A stretch of DNA of 64,000 nt, taken from Leptobrachium leishanense. Taxonomy: Eukaryota; Chordata; Amphibia; Anura; Megophryidae. The stretch is taken from the NCBI GenBank assembly GCA_009667805.1, contig RXON01001597.1:1-64000 (forward strand), written 5' to 3'. The translations under genes and the position numbers were made by a program. The notes beneath the pieces were generated by a model. That model did not search any database. It had not been told where the DNA came from and worked only from the letters and a program-made list of their open reading frames with translations. This document shows, piece after piece, positions 1 to 12,750 of this stretch (the stretch's first letter is position 1; every line of letters begins with the position of its first letter).

Positions 1-1407
1 CGTAGCCAGCTCTTCTGCTGGTTGGAGATCTCCTTGGGAAGGATGGTCACTTCACCCCCCGGGGCACTCGACGGTTGCGCACAACCCATCCCGGGAGACC
101 ATCCGTCTCCTCCCCCGCTGGACCCGTGGCCTCGGCCACCCTGTCCTCTTGCGGGGTGAGGGGGGTAACTTCCTCAGACGACCCCCCACGGGCACCCATG
201 AGTCCGCCTCGGCTTCCCATAGGTCCCAAACCTGGGGACTGCCGACTTCCTCCGTCGACCCGTCCCACCACGGGGAGCTCAGGCTCGACTGCGGAACGCC
301 GTCCAACAGTCTTCGATAAGCCACCTCGAGCTCCCACTCTCGCTCAGCGAGGGACTCCAGCTCCTCAAACACTGAGTCCCTGCTGTCTGACGGGATCTCC
401 AGTTCCCGTCGCTCCAGGATGTCCTCCATCCGTTCCTCGGTCCCTCCTCTCCAAAATCGGGGTCGGCGGCCATGCTCGCGTAGAGCAGTCCTGTGCCTCC
501 GTAGCGAGGCCCTGCAACGGAACTGCCTCCCAACGGGCGTACTGCCGGAGCGGCGGTTAGCCACCGGAGCGCGCGGTACGCGGCGTCCAGTGCGACCTCC
601 TCCTGCACCAGACTCCAGAGCTCGGCCTCCCACTCTTCTGGGGCCCGGCCCTGCAGGAACGCTGCCCGCACAGCGTACTGCTCCCGATAGACGTCAGCGT
701 CGGAAGGAATGTCCACATCATGGCAGTCCCGCTCATGGTCCAGGGCCTCGTACCACAGTTCCTCTGTGGACCCTGGTCCCCTCTGGACCCTCCTGCAGCC
801 TTCTTGCCAGCACGACCTTCATGTCTGCGAAGGTGCCGGCACAGGAGCACCGCTCCTCAATGGGGAATATGGCGTCCTCAGATGCAGCTCCAGGCGAGCT
901 GTGAGTCTCCATCCGAGGGTCGCGGGATGAGTGATGTCCTCAGTACAGGCTCCAGACGAGCTGAGAGTCCCCGCAAGCGTCGTCACTGGGGTTGTGGATT
1001 CCCAGGGTGAAGCTCCAGACGAGCTGTGAGTCTCGACCCAGGGTTCCACGGGGTAGGGTTCGGGATCATTGTACTCAATTTCTGCTCCGCGGAGCTCTGC
1101 CAACCGCAGCTGGTGCTGGCGTTCCTTCTCCAGCTCAACTTCCCGGTAGAACTCCCGAATCACCTTACATCGGTCCTCTGTCGTCGGGGCATCTCCAAGC
1201 AGTGCGATCCGACGCCGCACCTCTCTGAGGTCAGCGCCTTCCTCCACCTCTGCGTGGACAGGGCTGGGGACGGGCGTCGTCGCCTCGTCCTGATCCATCC
1301 GGGTCAGCTCCTTGATCAGGGTCTTCCTTTTCTTGTTACCGGCGTTCCTCCCCGGTTCTCCAACATCCCACGCAGGGTGTCCGGTTGTAGGGGGTGTACA
1401 CCGCCAT
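1..1407 (-). pseudogene. Broken gag-like gene with SAP-like N-terminus
   Basis: The likely start is the ATG at 1407-1405 (MAVYTPYNRT), about 50 bases after the LTR end. A frame change near 1360 separates the first ~20 codons from the main open stretch, which carries KKRKTLIKELTRMDQDE and then VRRRIALLGDAPTTEDRC and a charged helix. The start plus KKRKTLIKEL resembles a SAP-type helix-turn-helix as seen in many amphibian gag-like proteins. Further left the frame moves between phases (segments at 279-716 and 52-633, both with repeated AAYR/VAYR-type helices such as ALDAAYRALRW and LEVAYRRLLDG). The protein would be a structural capsid precursor; as it stands it is frameshifted. I see no zinc knuckle in the window. 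Confidence 0.6.
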
Positions 1408-1440
1408 GGCGTAGGTCTCCCAGGGGTCTGCAGAGAGCGA

Positions 1441-1457
1441 TCCACCGCTGCCACCAG
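1441..1457 (-). other. Primer-binding-site-like sequence
   Basis: Directly inside the LTR edge, the minus strand reads CTGGTGGCAGCGGTGG. The element at 46202 has the related TGGCAGCAGTGTGG just after its LTR. This position is where reverse transcription is normally primed by a tRNA. I did not identify the tRNA. Confidence 0.45.
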
Positions 1458-2468
1458 TATGACGGAATGGGATGTTGTTCCGCCTGCGGGTGTGCTCAAC
1501 CTGCGTGACCCCTTCGCTTACCGCTGGCCCGACTACCGAGTGACGCGCACTCGGCGTCTCGTGCGACCTGGCGTGACCCTGGGGAAGGGTTAGCGGGCGG
1601 TGGAGGGGACCCTGCCTAGAACCAGCCCGACCACTGAGCCCTACAGCACTCAGCGTCCCGAGCAGCTGGTTCACTGACCTTGCGGGTGTGGGACGTCTGT
1701 GGAGATCGGATCTGCCGCGGAGGAATATCGGATGTGGGAAACGTTTCGGATCTTGCGGGAAACGTTTCCGATCGCGGTGCGGGTAACTTTTCGGATCTCG
1801 GTGGACGACTCTTCGAATCGGATCGAGGCTGGATGAATCTTCGGATCTGCCGGGATGGGCGAGAGATTCGGATCGCTGTATTTTCCCGATCGAATCTTCT
1901 TATGTAGCGCCGCTGCTGATGCTCGATGCAGGGTCAGCGCGCTCGATTCGGATCGGATGGGCACCGTATTCTGAGGCCGCGGGGGACACTCAGATCCGAA
2001 ATACGGCGGAGAATCAAGCCACACCAGACACAGCTGAATGTACTGCAGGAACTGCCTTTATTGTTTACAGTACAGGCTTTTATTACTTCTTATCATAATT
2101 AGAATACAATGGGACTCCTTGCCCGCCCTCCCAGGACCCATTGGCCCTTAGCTTCAGGGAGTCGCCAATTCGGACCGGATGGTCCGAATCGGCCATTTTA
2201 CGATTCGAACCGGATGGTTCGGATCGGCCATTTTCCGAATCGAAATTCCAACTGCGCCACAAGGATCGGAAAATGGCGGCGAGCAAGGCAACAAAGGGGA
2301 AAATACTTTACACAATAAACCAACGGGGACACCTTATTACACCACACAATGTCACCTCTAAATAAAAATACTGGTAAAACGGGGTGCGTGCCACCACACC
2401 CAAGTGTCCATGTCACCACTGTCACTGCGCGCCGCCCCTGGCTGAGGGTGCTGGGCCATCCCGTCACA
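1458..2468 (-). mobile_element. Long terminal repeat, minus orientation
   Basis: The two ends form an imperfect terminal inverted repeat: minus-strand start TGTGACGGGATGG, minus-strand end CCATTCCGTCATA (canonical CA changed to TA). About 400-440 bases inside are AATAAA-type signals on the minus strand (near 2055-2090), followed by TGTCTGGTGTGG, the usual R/U5 start of this LTR family; LTR B near 45975 has the same motif. The middle contains several short inverted pieces built on GGATCGGCCATTTTCCG. The right edge falls inside the hAT transposase reading frame, so the LTR element inserted into that transposon or the junction arose by deletion. The partner LTR is outside the window, so the target-site duplication cannot be checked. 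Confidence 0.75.
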
Positions 2469-4635
2469 GCATGCATCCTTGATCATCAGCCACTGCGGGG
2501 GGGGAACCAAGTTGACCTGAACCTGTCCTTGTGCCATACTCACACAGGTACTCGTTGATGGCCCTCTGCTGCTTGTGCAGATGCTGCAGCATTGCTAATG
2601 TCGAGTTCCACCTGGTGGGCATGTCACAGATCAGATGGTTTGTGGGAAGGTGGAATTCTCTTTGAATTTCTACCAGGCGAACGCTTGCTGGGAATGACCG
2701 TCTGAAGTGGCTGCAGACTTTTCTGGCCTGGCTGAGAAGCTCTGCCAGCCCTGGGTACTTGGTTAGGAAACGCTGTACCACTAGATTTAGGATGTGTGCT
2801 AGGCATGGTACATGCGTCAATTTACCCTTGTGTAGGGCGAAGAGAAGGTTGCTGCCATTATCACAGATGATCATTCCCAGCTGAAGCTGGCGTGGTGTTA
2901 ACCATCTCTGCACCTGCCCCTGCAGAGCTGACAGAATTTCTGGTCCGGTGTGGCTCCTGTCCCCTAAACAAACCAGCTCAAGCACAGTATGGCATCTTTT
3001 TGCTTGAGCCATTGCATAGCCCCTGTCAGGCGTCAGTTTAACTGCCACTTCGCCAGAGACACAGAAGGAGGAGGAGGAGGAGGAAGAGGTGGTGGTGGAG
3101 CAGACAGACCTCATACAAGCAGCTTTCTGGAGGCGTGGTGGATGAACAAGCTCCAGCACAGAGCCCCGTCTTGGATCCCTCCCAGCTGCAATCAGAGTTA
3201 CCCAGTGTGCCGTGAAGGAGATGTAACGACCCTGTCCATGCTTGCTGGACCACGTGTCTAAAGTCACATGCACCTTGCTGCTGACTGCCTTTCCCAATGA
3301 CTCGATAACATTGTCTTCCAGGTGCTGGTATAGTGCTGGAATGGCCTTCCATGAAAGGTAATGGCGTTCTGGAACCTGCCACTGTGGTACAGCACATTCA
3401 GCAAATTCACGGAAGGAAGCAGAGTCCACCAGCTGGAAAGGCAGCAGCTGCAATGCGAGTAATTTTGCTAAACTGGCATTTAGACGCTGTGCTTGGGGAT
3501 GGTTGGGACTATATTTTTTCTTACGCTGCAGCAGCTGGGGCTACATAATCTGACTGCGTAAATCTTCAGCTGATGGGATACTGTCACATTGTGAAGGAGC
3601 TGGTACATCCATTACTGTAGCATCATCCCTGTCAGTGGAGGTTGTAGCAGGCAATGACAAGGCAGGACATACAGTGGGGGTAAATCACAGATGAGGAGGA
3701 GGACCTACGCAAAGTTTTGCGTCAACGGGATGTGTGGCAGGAGGTCCTATGTCGCCTAAAGCACGTGGTACCCAAGCGTCCGGTGTCTTTCCCACGCTTA
3801 AGCCTCATCTGACATAGATTACAAATAGCAATGGTGGGGTCTGCTGCACATTTCCTAAAGAACCCCCAGACAGCAGAGTTCCTGCATGTGTGCTTTGAGA
3901 CAACAGCGCTCTGCACCGGAGCAGCTCTGACATCTGATGCCTTGGACTGGCTAGTGCCACGGTTGGTCATAGAGGATGTTGTGCCTCGTGTTTGCTGTGC
4001 CTCCTCCCCCTCCTCCTCATTTGATTCCTCTGTTTGATCTGGCACCCAGGTGGAGTCAATGACTTCATCATCATTGTCATCATCACCCCTATCTCCTCGT
4101 CACTGGAGCCAACTTGGCAGTATGCTGCAGCTGCTGGGGCAACATGAGTGCCAGTTATTTGTGTGTCATCACTGGCACCCCCTTCCTCTAGGTTGATTAT
4201 ACTCCCTTTCTCAACCTCAGAGATTGAATAAGAGCACTGTACTTGCTGCGCATCCTCAAGCAGCATGTCACTCTCAATGTAGTCAAACAATTCAGCTGAC
4301 TCCTCCGTGTGTGATAGTGAGGCTACGGCAGGAGTAGCTGTGGACATGGATGCTGCATTAGATGCTTTGGCAGCTGAGGTGGACTGTAAAGCACTACAAG
4401 CCTGGCTGGCAGAGGACTCGGAGGATGAGGATGGCCTGGTTAGCCAATCCACCAAATCCTCTGTATGTTGCTGCTGCTTAAGACAGCCAGCACCAGTTAG
4501 AAAGGACAAGCGTGCCCCTGCAGAGGATGCACCACATCCACCATGACCAGAGGTACAGCCTCCCGACACAGGGACTGCTTGCCCTCTTATCTGTGTCTGG
4601 GAGCGTCTGCCTGTCCTTTTTGTTCTTTCAGACAT
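2469..4635 (-). pseudogene. hAT transposase (BED finger + RNase H-like domain), frameshifted and truncated
   Basis: The reading starts at 4635 (MSERTKRTGRRS) with a low-complexity acidic N-terminus. It continues in a second frame (about 4045-3722) with a BED zinc finger: W-G-F-F, then CNLCQMRLKRGK, then a HRTSCH pair. A third frame (3453-2469) carries the catalytic domain: VTLDTWSSKHGQGRY (first acidic residue), MIICDNGSN (second), CLAHILNLVVQ of the insertion domain, and DMPTRWNST. The family binds its TIRs through the BED finger and cuts by a DDE-type mechanism. The last catalytic glutamate and the C-terminal dimerisation segment are missing because the LTR follows. At least two frame changes and the truncation make it inactive. 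The serine run near 3075 reflects a GGA/GAG repeat. Confidence 0.8.
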
Positions 4636-4734
4636 GGTGAGTGATATATAGATTAAATATATACAGAACTCTGATTCAACTCTGGTATAAAGATTAAAGA
4701 TTTACAGAACTCTGGTATAACTCAGTGAGACACC

Positions 4735-5040
4735 CTGATGGGTGGCAGTGAGAAGACACAGATTACAAGTCTCAGAAACCTCCTTTAAATCAGTGTGACC
4801 CCCTGATGGGTGGCAGCCAGTGAAAACACACGGATTATAACAATTCCCAAATATTTTGTAGAAATTAGTGACCCCCAAAATACTGCGTGGTACTGGCTGT
4901 GTGACAAGACACAGATCACCTCAATTCCCAAATGTTTTGTAGAAATTTGTGACCCCCCAAAATACTTGCTGGGACTGAGCACAAAGATTACAACAATTCC
5001 CAGATATTTGGTAGAAATGAGACCCCCCCCCCCAGTAGCG
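4735..5040. repeat. Short tandem duplications in the hAT leader
   Basis: Segments beginning AATTCCCAAATATTTTGTAG recur about every 70-80 bases (near 4846, 4923 and 4995), each followed by GACCCCC(AAAATAC). A second repeated phrase, CCCTGATGGGTGGCAG, occurs near 4733 and 4800. Subterminal repeats of this kind are common in hAT elements and may be transposase-binding sites; that is an inference. Confidence 0.5.
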
Positions 5041-5415
5041 TGGCAGACCGGCAGTAAGAACACACAACAACAATCTCCTATGAAATCTCCTCTCAAATGC
5101 GTGCTGAAGCGCTGCGTGGAAACATTATATAGTGTGCTGCGGGACTTAGCTCTGTGAGCCCATGATTGGGCAAAATTTGCCCAAACAGGACTCTGAGCTG
5201 TGATTGTCATAGTGTTGAACCTGTCTTGCACCAGACCTGTGGTCAGGTGCAAGGCTGTAGCCAATTACGAGCTTCAGGCCAGTGGAAAAGTGCATTGTGG
5301 TCCATTGTGGGCGAACACGCGGCAAACACCTGGAAATGTTCGTAGTTCGCGAACAAACGAACAGGCTATGTTCGATGCAAACTCCGAACCGATCGAACCG
5401 AACAGCTCATCCCTA

Positions 5416-8082
5416 TTCACCTTCCTGTCAACCACATGTAACACGCAGGTTAAGCTGAAAATCGACACTGGTGCTAAATGTAATGTCCTGTCCCTATCCA
5501 CACTGCAAAGCATTGACCCTCAGACATTGGGCGCTACTGCCTTGGATCTTTCAGGAGGCACGTTGTTATTCCATATAGTGGATAGAAATGTTAAAAGCCC
5601 GTTAGGCTTGCCAGACAGCATCCGGTTAAATCTCATCCAGCTCAGCTCAGAGGTACATGCTCTACAACAACAGGCTTCTGAGATGACGGATTACGAGGAC
5701 CTATTTCATACTATTGGCAAGCTTCTAGTCACGTATCACATGCGCCTGGATGAATCCGTGCACCCGACCGTGTGTGCCCCCCCGACGGATCCCGTTAGCT
5801 ATGAAAGACAAAGTTGTCAATGAACTGGAAAGAATGATTAGACTGGGCATCATCACCCCAGTGGAGGAGGCTACCCCTTGGGTGTCTGCCATGGCAGCTG
5901 CAGTAAAGAAGGATGGCACGGTACGCATATGTATTGATCCTGTGCACCTTAATAAGGCTCTCCTGAGGCCTCACCACCCATTAAAGACTGTGGAACAAGT
6001 AATTGCTGATATGCCACAGGCAAAGGTCTTTAGTATTTTAGATGAAAGTGTGGATTCTGGCAAATCCCCCTGGATGAGGAATCATCAACAACACTCACAA
6101 CATTCATGACCCCATTTGGAAGATACAAATTCTTACGGATGCCATATGAGATTTCCACAGGAAGTGAAGTCTTTCAAAGATGCATGGAACAGCTTTTTGC
6201 CGAACAACCATGTGAAATAGTTGTGGATGATATCTTGATTTGGGGCTCTTCTGTTGAGGAACATGGCAAACGGCTTAAATGTATTCTAGATCGTGCCAGA
6301 GCCATCAATCTACAGCTCAACCCCACTAAATGTCGCTTTAGAGTTTCAGAGGTGCCGTATGTAGGCCACCTTCTCACAGATAAAGGGGTTAAGCCTGACC
6401 CAGAAAAAACTAAGACCATTCACCAAATGCCTGTCCCAGAGGACAAACCTGCGTTACAGAGGTTTCTTGGCATGACCAATTATCTCTCAAAATTCATTTA
6501 CCGCTACAGTGAGATAACGTCTCCTCTCCGTCAGCTCCTGCGCCAAGATGCTGACTGGTGTTGGACTGAACAACATGCTGCTGCTGTGGACACACTCAAA
6601 GCACACCTGACAAGTCCACCTGTCCTACAGTATTTTGATGTACACAAACCGGTGATATTGTCTGCTGACGCCTCGCAGCATGGTCTTGGTGCAGTCTGTC
6701 TTCAAGATGACAGGCCGGTGGCATTCACATCAAGAGCTCTTACTGAGACTGAAGCTCGTTATGCACAGATTGAGAAAAGATTATTGGGACTAGTTTTCGC
6801 TTGTATGAAATTCCATGTTTATATCTATGGCCGCCCAGTGACTGTGGAAACGGATCATCAGCCACTCATAACAATACTGAGAAAGCCGTTGCACACAGCA
6901 TCTGCACGCATGATGCGCAAGCTTCAGCGATACCACCTGATTGTTGTCTATAAACGAGGCCGTGAACTATATGTTGCTGATGCTCTTTCGCGTGCACACC
7001 TCCCCACCACTGAGAACCCTGGAGCTGTTGAGGATTATGATGTGATAGCTTTGGATGAGGTGTTGTCGTCCAGAAGAATTGAGGAGCTTAAGCAGAGCAC
7101 TCAGGCAGATGCTACCTGCCAGCGTCTTGCGGGCACCATTCTCAATGGGTGGCCTGACTCGTTCAAGGAAATTCCGCATGACATCCGACCATTTTACGCT
7201 ATGAGGGATGAATTGACTGTGGATGATGGTTTAATCTTGCATGGTCAGAGATATGTAATCCCTCACTCTCTCCAGAAGTATTACTTGACACGGCTCCATC
7301 AAGGTCACCCTGGCATTGAGTCCACTAAGCGTAGGGTGCGTGAAACAATGTTCTGGCCCACTGTGTAGAGTGAAAGAGAAGTTTCCAAATGTGCCCCATG
7401 TAATGCTCTACGACAGCATCAAATGAGAGAACCCTTGCATCGGCACCCCATCCCTGAAAAACCATGGTCCATCACAGCAGCTGATGTGTTTGAGTGGGAA
7501 GGCAAGCATTAGTGGATTCGTACTCTGGCTGGTGGGAGTTTGACGTCCTTCCAAACCTTTCCAGCACCACTGTGATCACAACATTGAAGCGGCACTTTTA
7601 TACACATGGGATTCCCCAACAGTTGATGACTGACAATGCACCATCATTTTCAAGCAGAGAATTCAGGACCTTTGCCCACCAGTGGGATTTTCACCATGTC
7701 ACAAGCAGTCCACACTACCCGAGATCGAATGGTCTAGCTGAGCGTGGTGTCCGGTCAGCCAAGCAGCTCCTAGCAAAATGTGCCATGATGGTTCTGACAT
7801 TTATGCAGCACTACTCAACCTCCGCAACACACCACGGAATGGAATGCCTTCTCCGGCACAACGTTTACTGTCACGTCGCACCAGGACTTTGATCCCAGTG
7901 GTCGCGACACAGCTACTGAATAAAGTTGAGACTGATGTTCAGGCTGCTTTATTTTGGCTCCGAACGAAAGGGAAGATAAGCCATGACAAGTTGGCCAGGC
8001 GTCTTTCACCTCTGGAGCCAGGGCAAGTGGTACGGATGGAGACTTCCCGTGGGGTTGACAAACTGGCTACGGTTCATGGAAA
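5416..8082 (+). mobile_element. Gypsy/Ty3-type LTR retrotransposon, pol region only
   Basis: A continuous, lightly broken pol gene (protease, reverse transcriptase, RNase H, integrase) runs from the hAT edge to the start of the large minisatellite. No LTR or gag of this element is visible: the left part is cut at the hAT right end and the right part stops at 8082, where satellite units begin without transition. Confidence 0.85.
5424..8082 (+). pseudogene. Gypsy pol polyprotein, frameshifted
   Basis: Domains in order: retropepsin with KIDTGAKCNVLS near 5457-5495 (catalytic DTG); RT entry LGIITPVEEATPWVS near 5850; RT palm with VVDDILIWG near 6215-6240, where the usual Tyr before V-D-D is V; RNase H with ILSADASQHGLGAV near 6655 and VETDHQPL; integrase zinc site HQGHPGIEST ... 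CAPCN near 7300-7405; integrase core with LVDSYSGWW near 7510, LMTDNAPSF near 7625 and SNGLAERGVRSAKQ near 7730 (the D, D, E set). Frame changes occur near 5800 and 6050. A TAG stop at 7366 and another near 7510 interrupt the integrase, so the gene cannot make an intact polyprotein. This is an old copy; family membership is clear from domain order. Confidence 0.85.
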
Positions 8083-8608
8083 GGCTGTATCCCCCTCTTT
8101 GAATAACACGGCTGCTGTATCCCCTCTCTTTATAAGATGCGGCTGCTGTATCCCCCTCTCTGTATAATGTGGCTACTGTATCCCCTCTCTGTATAATGTG
8201 GCTACTGTATCCCCTCTCTGTATAACGTGGCTGCTGTATCCCCCTCTCTGTATAACACAGCTGCTGTATCCCCCTTTCTGTATAACACAGCTGCTGTATC
8301 CCCCTCTCTGTATAACATGGTTGCTGTATCCCTCTCTGTATAACGTGACTGCTGTATCCCTCTCTGTATAAGACGTGGCTACTGTATCCCCCTCTCTGTA
8401 TAACGTGGCTGCTGTATCCCCCCTCTGTATGACACGGCTGCTGTATCCTCCTCTCTGTATAACACGGCTGCTGTATCCCCCTCTCTGTATAATGGCTGCT
8501 GTATCCCCTCTCTGTATAAGACGCGACTGCTGTATCCCCCTCTCTGTATAACGCAGCTGCTGTATCCCCTCTCTGTATAACGCGGCTGCTGTAACCCCTC
8601 TCTGTATA

Positions 8609-9735
8609 ATGTGGCTGCGGTATCCCCCTCTCTGTATAAGACGCGATTACTGTATCCCCCTCTGTATAACGCAGCTGCTGTATCCTCCTCTGTATAACGT
8701 GGCTACTGTATCCCCTTTCTCTCTGTATAACGCAGCTCCTGTATCCCTCTCTCTGTATAACCCAGCTGCTGTATTCCTCGCTCTGCATAACACGGCTGCT
8801 GTATCCCCTCTTTATAAGATGCGGCTGCTGTATCCCCCTCTCTGTATAATGTGGCTGCTGTATCCCCCTCTCTGTATAATGTGGCTGCTGTATCCCCCTC
8901 TCTGTATAACATGGTTGCTGTATCCCTCTCTGTATAACGTGGCTGCTGTATCCCTCTCTGTATAACGCGGCTGCTGTATCCCCCCTCTGTATGACACGGC
9001 TGCTGTATCCTCCTCTCTGTATAACACGGCTGCTGTATCCCCCTCTCTGTATAATGGCTGCTGTATCCCCTCTCTGTATAAGACGCGACTGCTGTATCCC
9101 ACTCTCTGTATAACGCAGCTGCTGTATCCCCTCTGTATAATGCGGCTGCTGTAATCCCTCTATGTATAATGTGGCTGCGGTATCCCCCTCTCTGTATAAG
9201 ACGCGATTACTGTATCCCCCTCTGTATAACGCAGCTGCTGTATCCTCCTCTGTATAACGTGGCTACTGTATCCCCTTTCTCTCGGTATAACGCAGCTCCT
9301 GTATCCCTCTCTCTGTATAACCCAGCTGCTGTATTCCTCGCTCTGCATAACACGGCTGCTGTATCCCCCTCTCTGTATAACGAGGCTGCTGTATCCCTCT
9401 CTCTGTATAACGCAGCTGCTGTATCCCCCCTCTGTATAACGGCTGCTGTATCCCCCTCTCTGTATAATGACTGCTGTATCCCCTCTCTGTATAAGACGCG
9501 ACTGCTGTATCCCCCTCTCTGTATAACACAGTTGCTGTATCTCCCTCTGTATAACGTGGCTGCTGTATCCCCTCTCTGTATAACGTGGGTGCTGTGTCCC
9601 CCTCTCTGTATAAGACTCAGCTGCTGTATCCCCTCTCTGTATAACGCGGCTGCTGTATCCTCCTCTCTGTATAAGACGTGGTTATTGTATCCGGCTCTCT
9701 TTATAACGTGGCTGCTGTATCCCCCCTCTGTATAA
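8609..9735. repeat. Two ~560-bp higher-order copies in minisatellite 1
   Basis: The stretch from about 8609 (GTGGCTGCGGTATCC, with the unusual CGATTACTG unit following) reappears from about 9169 with the same order of variant units, including the rare TTTCTCTC and CTCGCTCTGCATAAC variants. The identity covers many consecutive units, so a block duplication, not unit-by-unit convergence, explains it. Confidence 0.8.
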
Positions 9736-11930
9736 CGTGGCTGCTGTATCCCCTCTCTGTATAACGTGGCTGCTGTATCCCCCTCTCTGTATAAGACGTG
9801 GTTACTGTATCCGCCTCTCTTAATAACGCGGCTGCTGTATCCCCTCCCTGTATAACACGGCTGCTGTATCCCCCTCTCTGTATAACGTGGCTACTGTATC
9901 CCCTCTGTATAATGCAGCTGCTGTATCTCCTCTCTGTATAACGTGGCTACTGTAACCCCTCTCTGTATAACGTGGCTGCTGTATCCCCTTCTGTATAACG
10001 CAGCTGCCAAGGCTACTGTATCCCCCCTCTGTATAATGCAGCTGCTGTATCCCCGCTCTGTATAAGACACGGCTACTGTATCCCCCCTCTCTGTATAACG
10101 CGGCTGCTGTATCCCTCTCTCTGTATAACGCGGCTGCTGTATCCTCCTCTCTGTATAAGACGTGGTTACTGTATCTGCCTCTCTGTATAACGTGGCTGCT
10201 GTATCGCCCTCTCTGTATAAGACGTGGTTACTGTATCCCCCTCTCTGTATAACGCGGCTGCTGTATCCTTCTCTCTGTATAAGACGTGGTTACTGTATCC
10301 CCCTCTCTGTATAACGCGGCTGCTGTATCCTTCTCTCTGTATAAGACGTGGTTACTGTATCCGCCTCTAGTATAACGTGGCTGCTGTATCCCCCTCTGTA
10401 TAACGCGGCTGCTGTATCCCCCTCTCTGTATAAGACGTGGTTACTGTATCCGCCTCTCTGTATAACGCGGCTGCTGTATCCCCTCTGTATAACGCAGCTG
10501 CTGTATCCTCCTCTCTGTATAAGACGTGGTTACTGTATCCTCCTTCTGTATAACGCGGCTGCTGTATCCCCCTCTCTGTATAACACGGCTGCTGTATCCC
10601 CCTCTCTGTATAAGACGTGGTCACTGTATCCGCCTCTCTGTATAACGCGGCTGCTGTATCCCCCGCTCTGTATAACGTGGCTACTGTATCCCCTCTGTAT
10701 AACGCGGCTGCTGTATCTCCTCTCTGTATAACGTGGCTGCTGTTTCCCACTCTCTGTAAAACGCGGCTGCTGTATCCCCTCTCTTTATAACGTGGCTACT
10801 GTATCCCCTCTGTATAACGTGGCTGCTGTATCCCCCTCTCTGTATAACGCAACTGCTGTATCCCCCTCTCTGTATAAGACGCGGCTACTGTATCCCCCCT
10901 CTCTGTATAACGCGGCTGCTGTATCCCTCTCTGTATAACGCGGCTGCTGTATCCTCCTCTCTGTATAAGACGTGGTTACTGTATCTGCCTCTCTGTATAA
11001 CGTGGCTGCTGTATCCCCTCTGTATAACGTGGCTGCTGTATCCCCTCTGTATAATGTGGCTGCTGTATCCCCCTCTCTGTATAAGACGTGGTTACTGTAT
11101 CCGCCTCTCTGTATAACGTGGCTACTGTATCCCCTCTGTATAACGCGGCTGCTGTATCTCCTCTCTGTATAACGTGGCTGCTGTTTCCCCCTCTCTGTAT
11201 AACGCGGCTGCTGTATCCCCTCTCTGTATAACGTGGCTACTGTATCCCCTCTGTATAACATGGCTGCTGTATCCCCCTCTCTGTATAACGCAGCTGCTGT
11301 ATCCCCCTCTCTGTATAAGACGCGGCTACTGTATCCCCCCTCTCTGTATAACGCGGCTGCTGTATCCCTCTCTCTGTATAACGCGGCTGCTGTATCCTCC
11401 TCTCTGTATAAGACGTGGTTACTGTATCTGCCTCTCTGTATAACGTGGCTGCTGTATCCCCTCTGTATAATGTGGCTGCTGTATCCCCCTCTCTGTATAA
11501 GACGTGGTTACTGTATCCGCCTCTCTGTATAACGCGGCTGCTGTATCCCCCGCTCTGTATAACGTGGCTACTGTATCCCCTCTGTATAACGCGGCTGCTG
11601 TATCTCCTCTCTGTATAACGTGGCTGCTGTTTCCCCCTCTCTGTATAACGCGGCTGCTGTATCCCCTCTCTGTATAACGTGGCTACTGTATCCCCTCTGT
11701 ATAACATGGCTGCTGTATCCCCTCTCTGTATAACGCAGCTGCTGTATCCCCCTCTCTGTATAAGACGCGGCTACTGTATCCCCCTCTCTGTATAACGCGG
11801 CTGCTGTATCCCTCTCTCTGTATAACGTGGCTGCTGTATCCCCCTCTCTGTATAAGACGTGGTTACTGTATCCGCCTCTCTTAATAACGCGGCTGCTGTA
11901 TCCCCTCCCTGTATAACGCGGCTGCTGTAT

Positions 11931-12750
11931 TTTATTAATTATTATTATTATTATTATTTATTAAAGCGCCAGCATATTCCGCAGCGCTGTACAATAAGCA
12001 CAGTACAGACAGGGTTACAATACATTGAACAACATTTGACAAACAGTACAGGAGGAGATGAGGGCCCTATTCCCGTAGGAACTCACAATCTAGGAGGGTT
12101 GGTTGGAAACAGGAGGAGAGGACTGTAAGGTGAGAGTGATTGATGGTTGCGTCAGTGAGTTGGGTGGTAGGCTTCCCTAAATAGCAATGTTTTCAGGGAG
12201 CGTTTGAAGAAGAGAAGTTAGGGGAAAGTCTGACAGCACGAGGGAGAGCGTTCCAGAGAGTGGGGGCTGCACGTGAGAAATCCTGCAGTCTATCATGGAA
12301 GAGGTGATTGCGGGGAGAAGCTAGGCGCAGGTCACTGTTTGACCTTAGGGAGCGGGCTGGGGTTGTATTTGGTGATTAGTGAGGACAGGTAGTGGGGCGC
12401 TGAGTTAGTGAGGGTTTTGTAGGTAAGGATAAGGATTTTGAACTTAATTCTGCAGTGGATTGGGAGCCAGTGAAGGGACTCGCAGAGGGGAGCGGCAGAG
12501 ACAGAGCGGCGGGTGAGGTGAATTAGCCTGGCGGAGGCGTTCAGGATGGATTGTAGGGGGAGAGGCGAACAGAGGGAGGCCAGATAAGAGATTATTGCAA
12601 TAGTCGAGTCGGGAGATTACCAGGGCGTGTATGAGTTGTTTTTGTGGTGACAGCGGTAAGAAATGGCCGAATTCTGGAAATATTACGCAGTTGGTATCGG
12701 CAGGAGGAGGAAAGAGACTTGATGTGGGGGATGAAGGAAAGAGCAGAGTC
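11931..12750. mobile_element. Dispersed repeat with (ATT)n end inserted in minisatellite 1
   Basis: It starts with an ATT run and then AAAGCGCCAGCATATTCCGC and CAGCGCTGTACAATAAG, followed by CTCACAATCTAGGAGGG. This is a repeat type I recognise as abundant in frog genomes, but I cannot name the family with certainty. The inner sequence has no intact coding region. A related fragment occurs at 57245-57320. No clear target-site duplication is seen; the flanks suggest loss of about five C bases at the insertion point. Confidence 0.6.

Larger units (their letters stand above)
1..1457 (-). mobile_element. Internal (gag) part of a Gypsy-like LTR retrotransposon, continuing off the left edge
   Basis: On the minus strand this is the sequence immediately downstream of the LTR at 1458-2468. 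It begins with a primer-binding-site-like stretch and then a decayed gag-like frame. The same gag family occurs at 46253 (shared SAP-like start and a later segment rich in REREL/EKERQH-type residues followed by LRLAELR). Only the 5' part of the element is in the window, so protease and polymerase, if present, lie to the left. Assignment to Gypsy is an inference from the gag type and LTR form. Confidence 0.7.
2469..5415 (-). mobile_element. hAT-superfamily DNA transposon, left end lost
   Basis: A BED finger and hAT catalytic domain are read on the minus strand. The right end is the outer TIR: minus strand starts TAGGGATGAGCTGTTCGG at 5415, a form typical of amphibian hAT elements, followed outside by TTCACCTT as the candidate 8-bp target site. 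The left end, including the C-terminal hAT dimerisation region, is cut by the LTR at 2468. The region 4640-5415 is the untranslated leader. Confidence 0.75.

Noticed and set aside
75..1593. Plus-strand frames of 60-160 codons at the left edge
   Set aside because: Antisense shadows of the decayed gag gene; no domain or start context.
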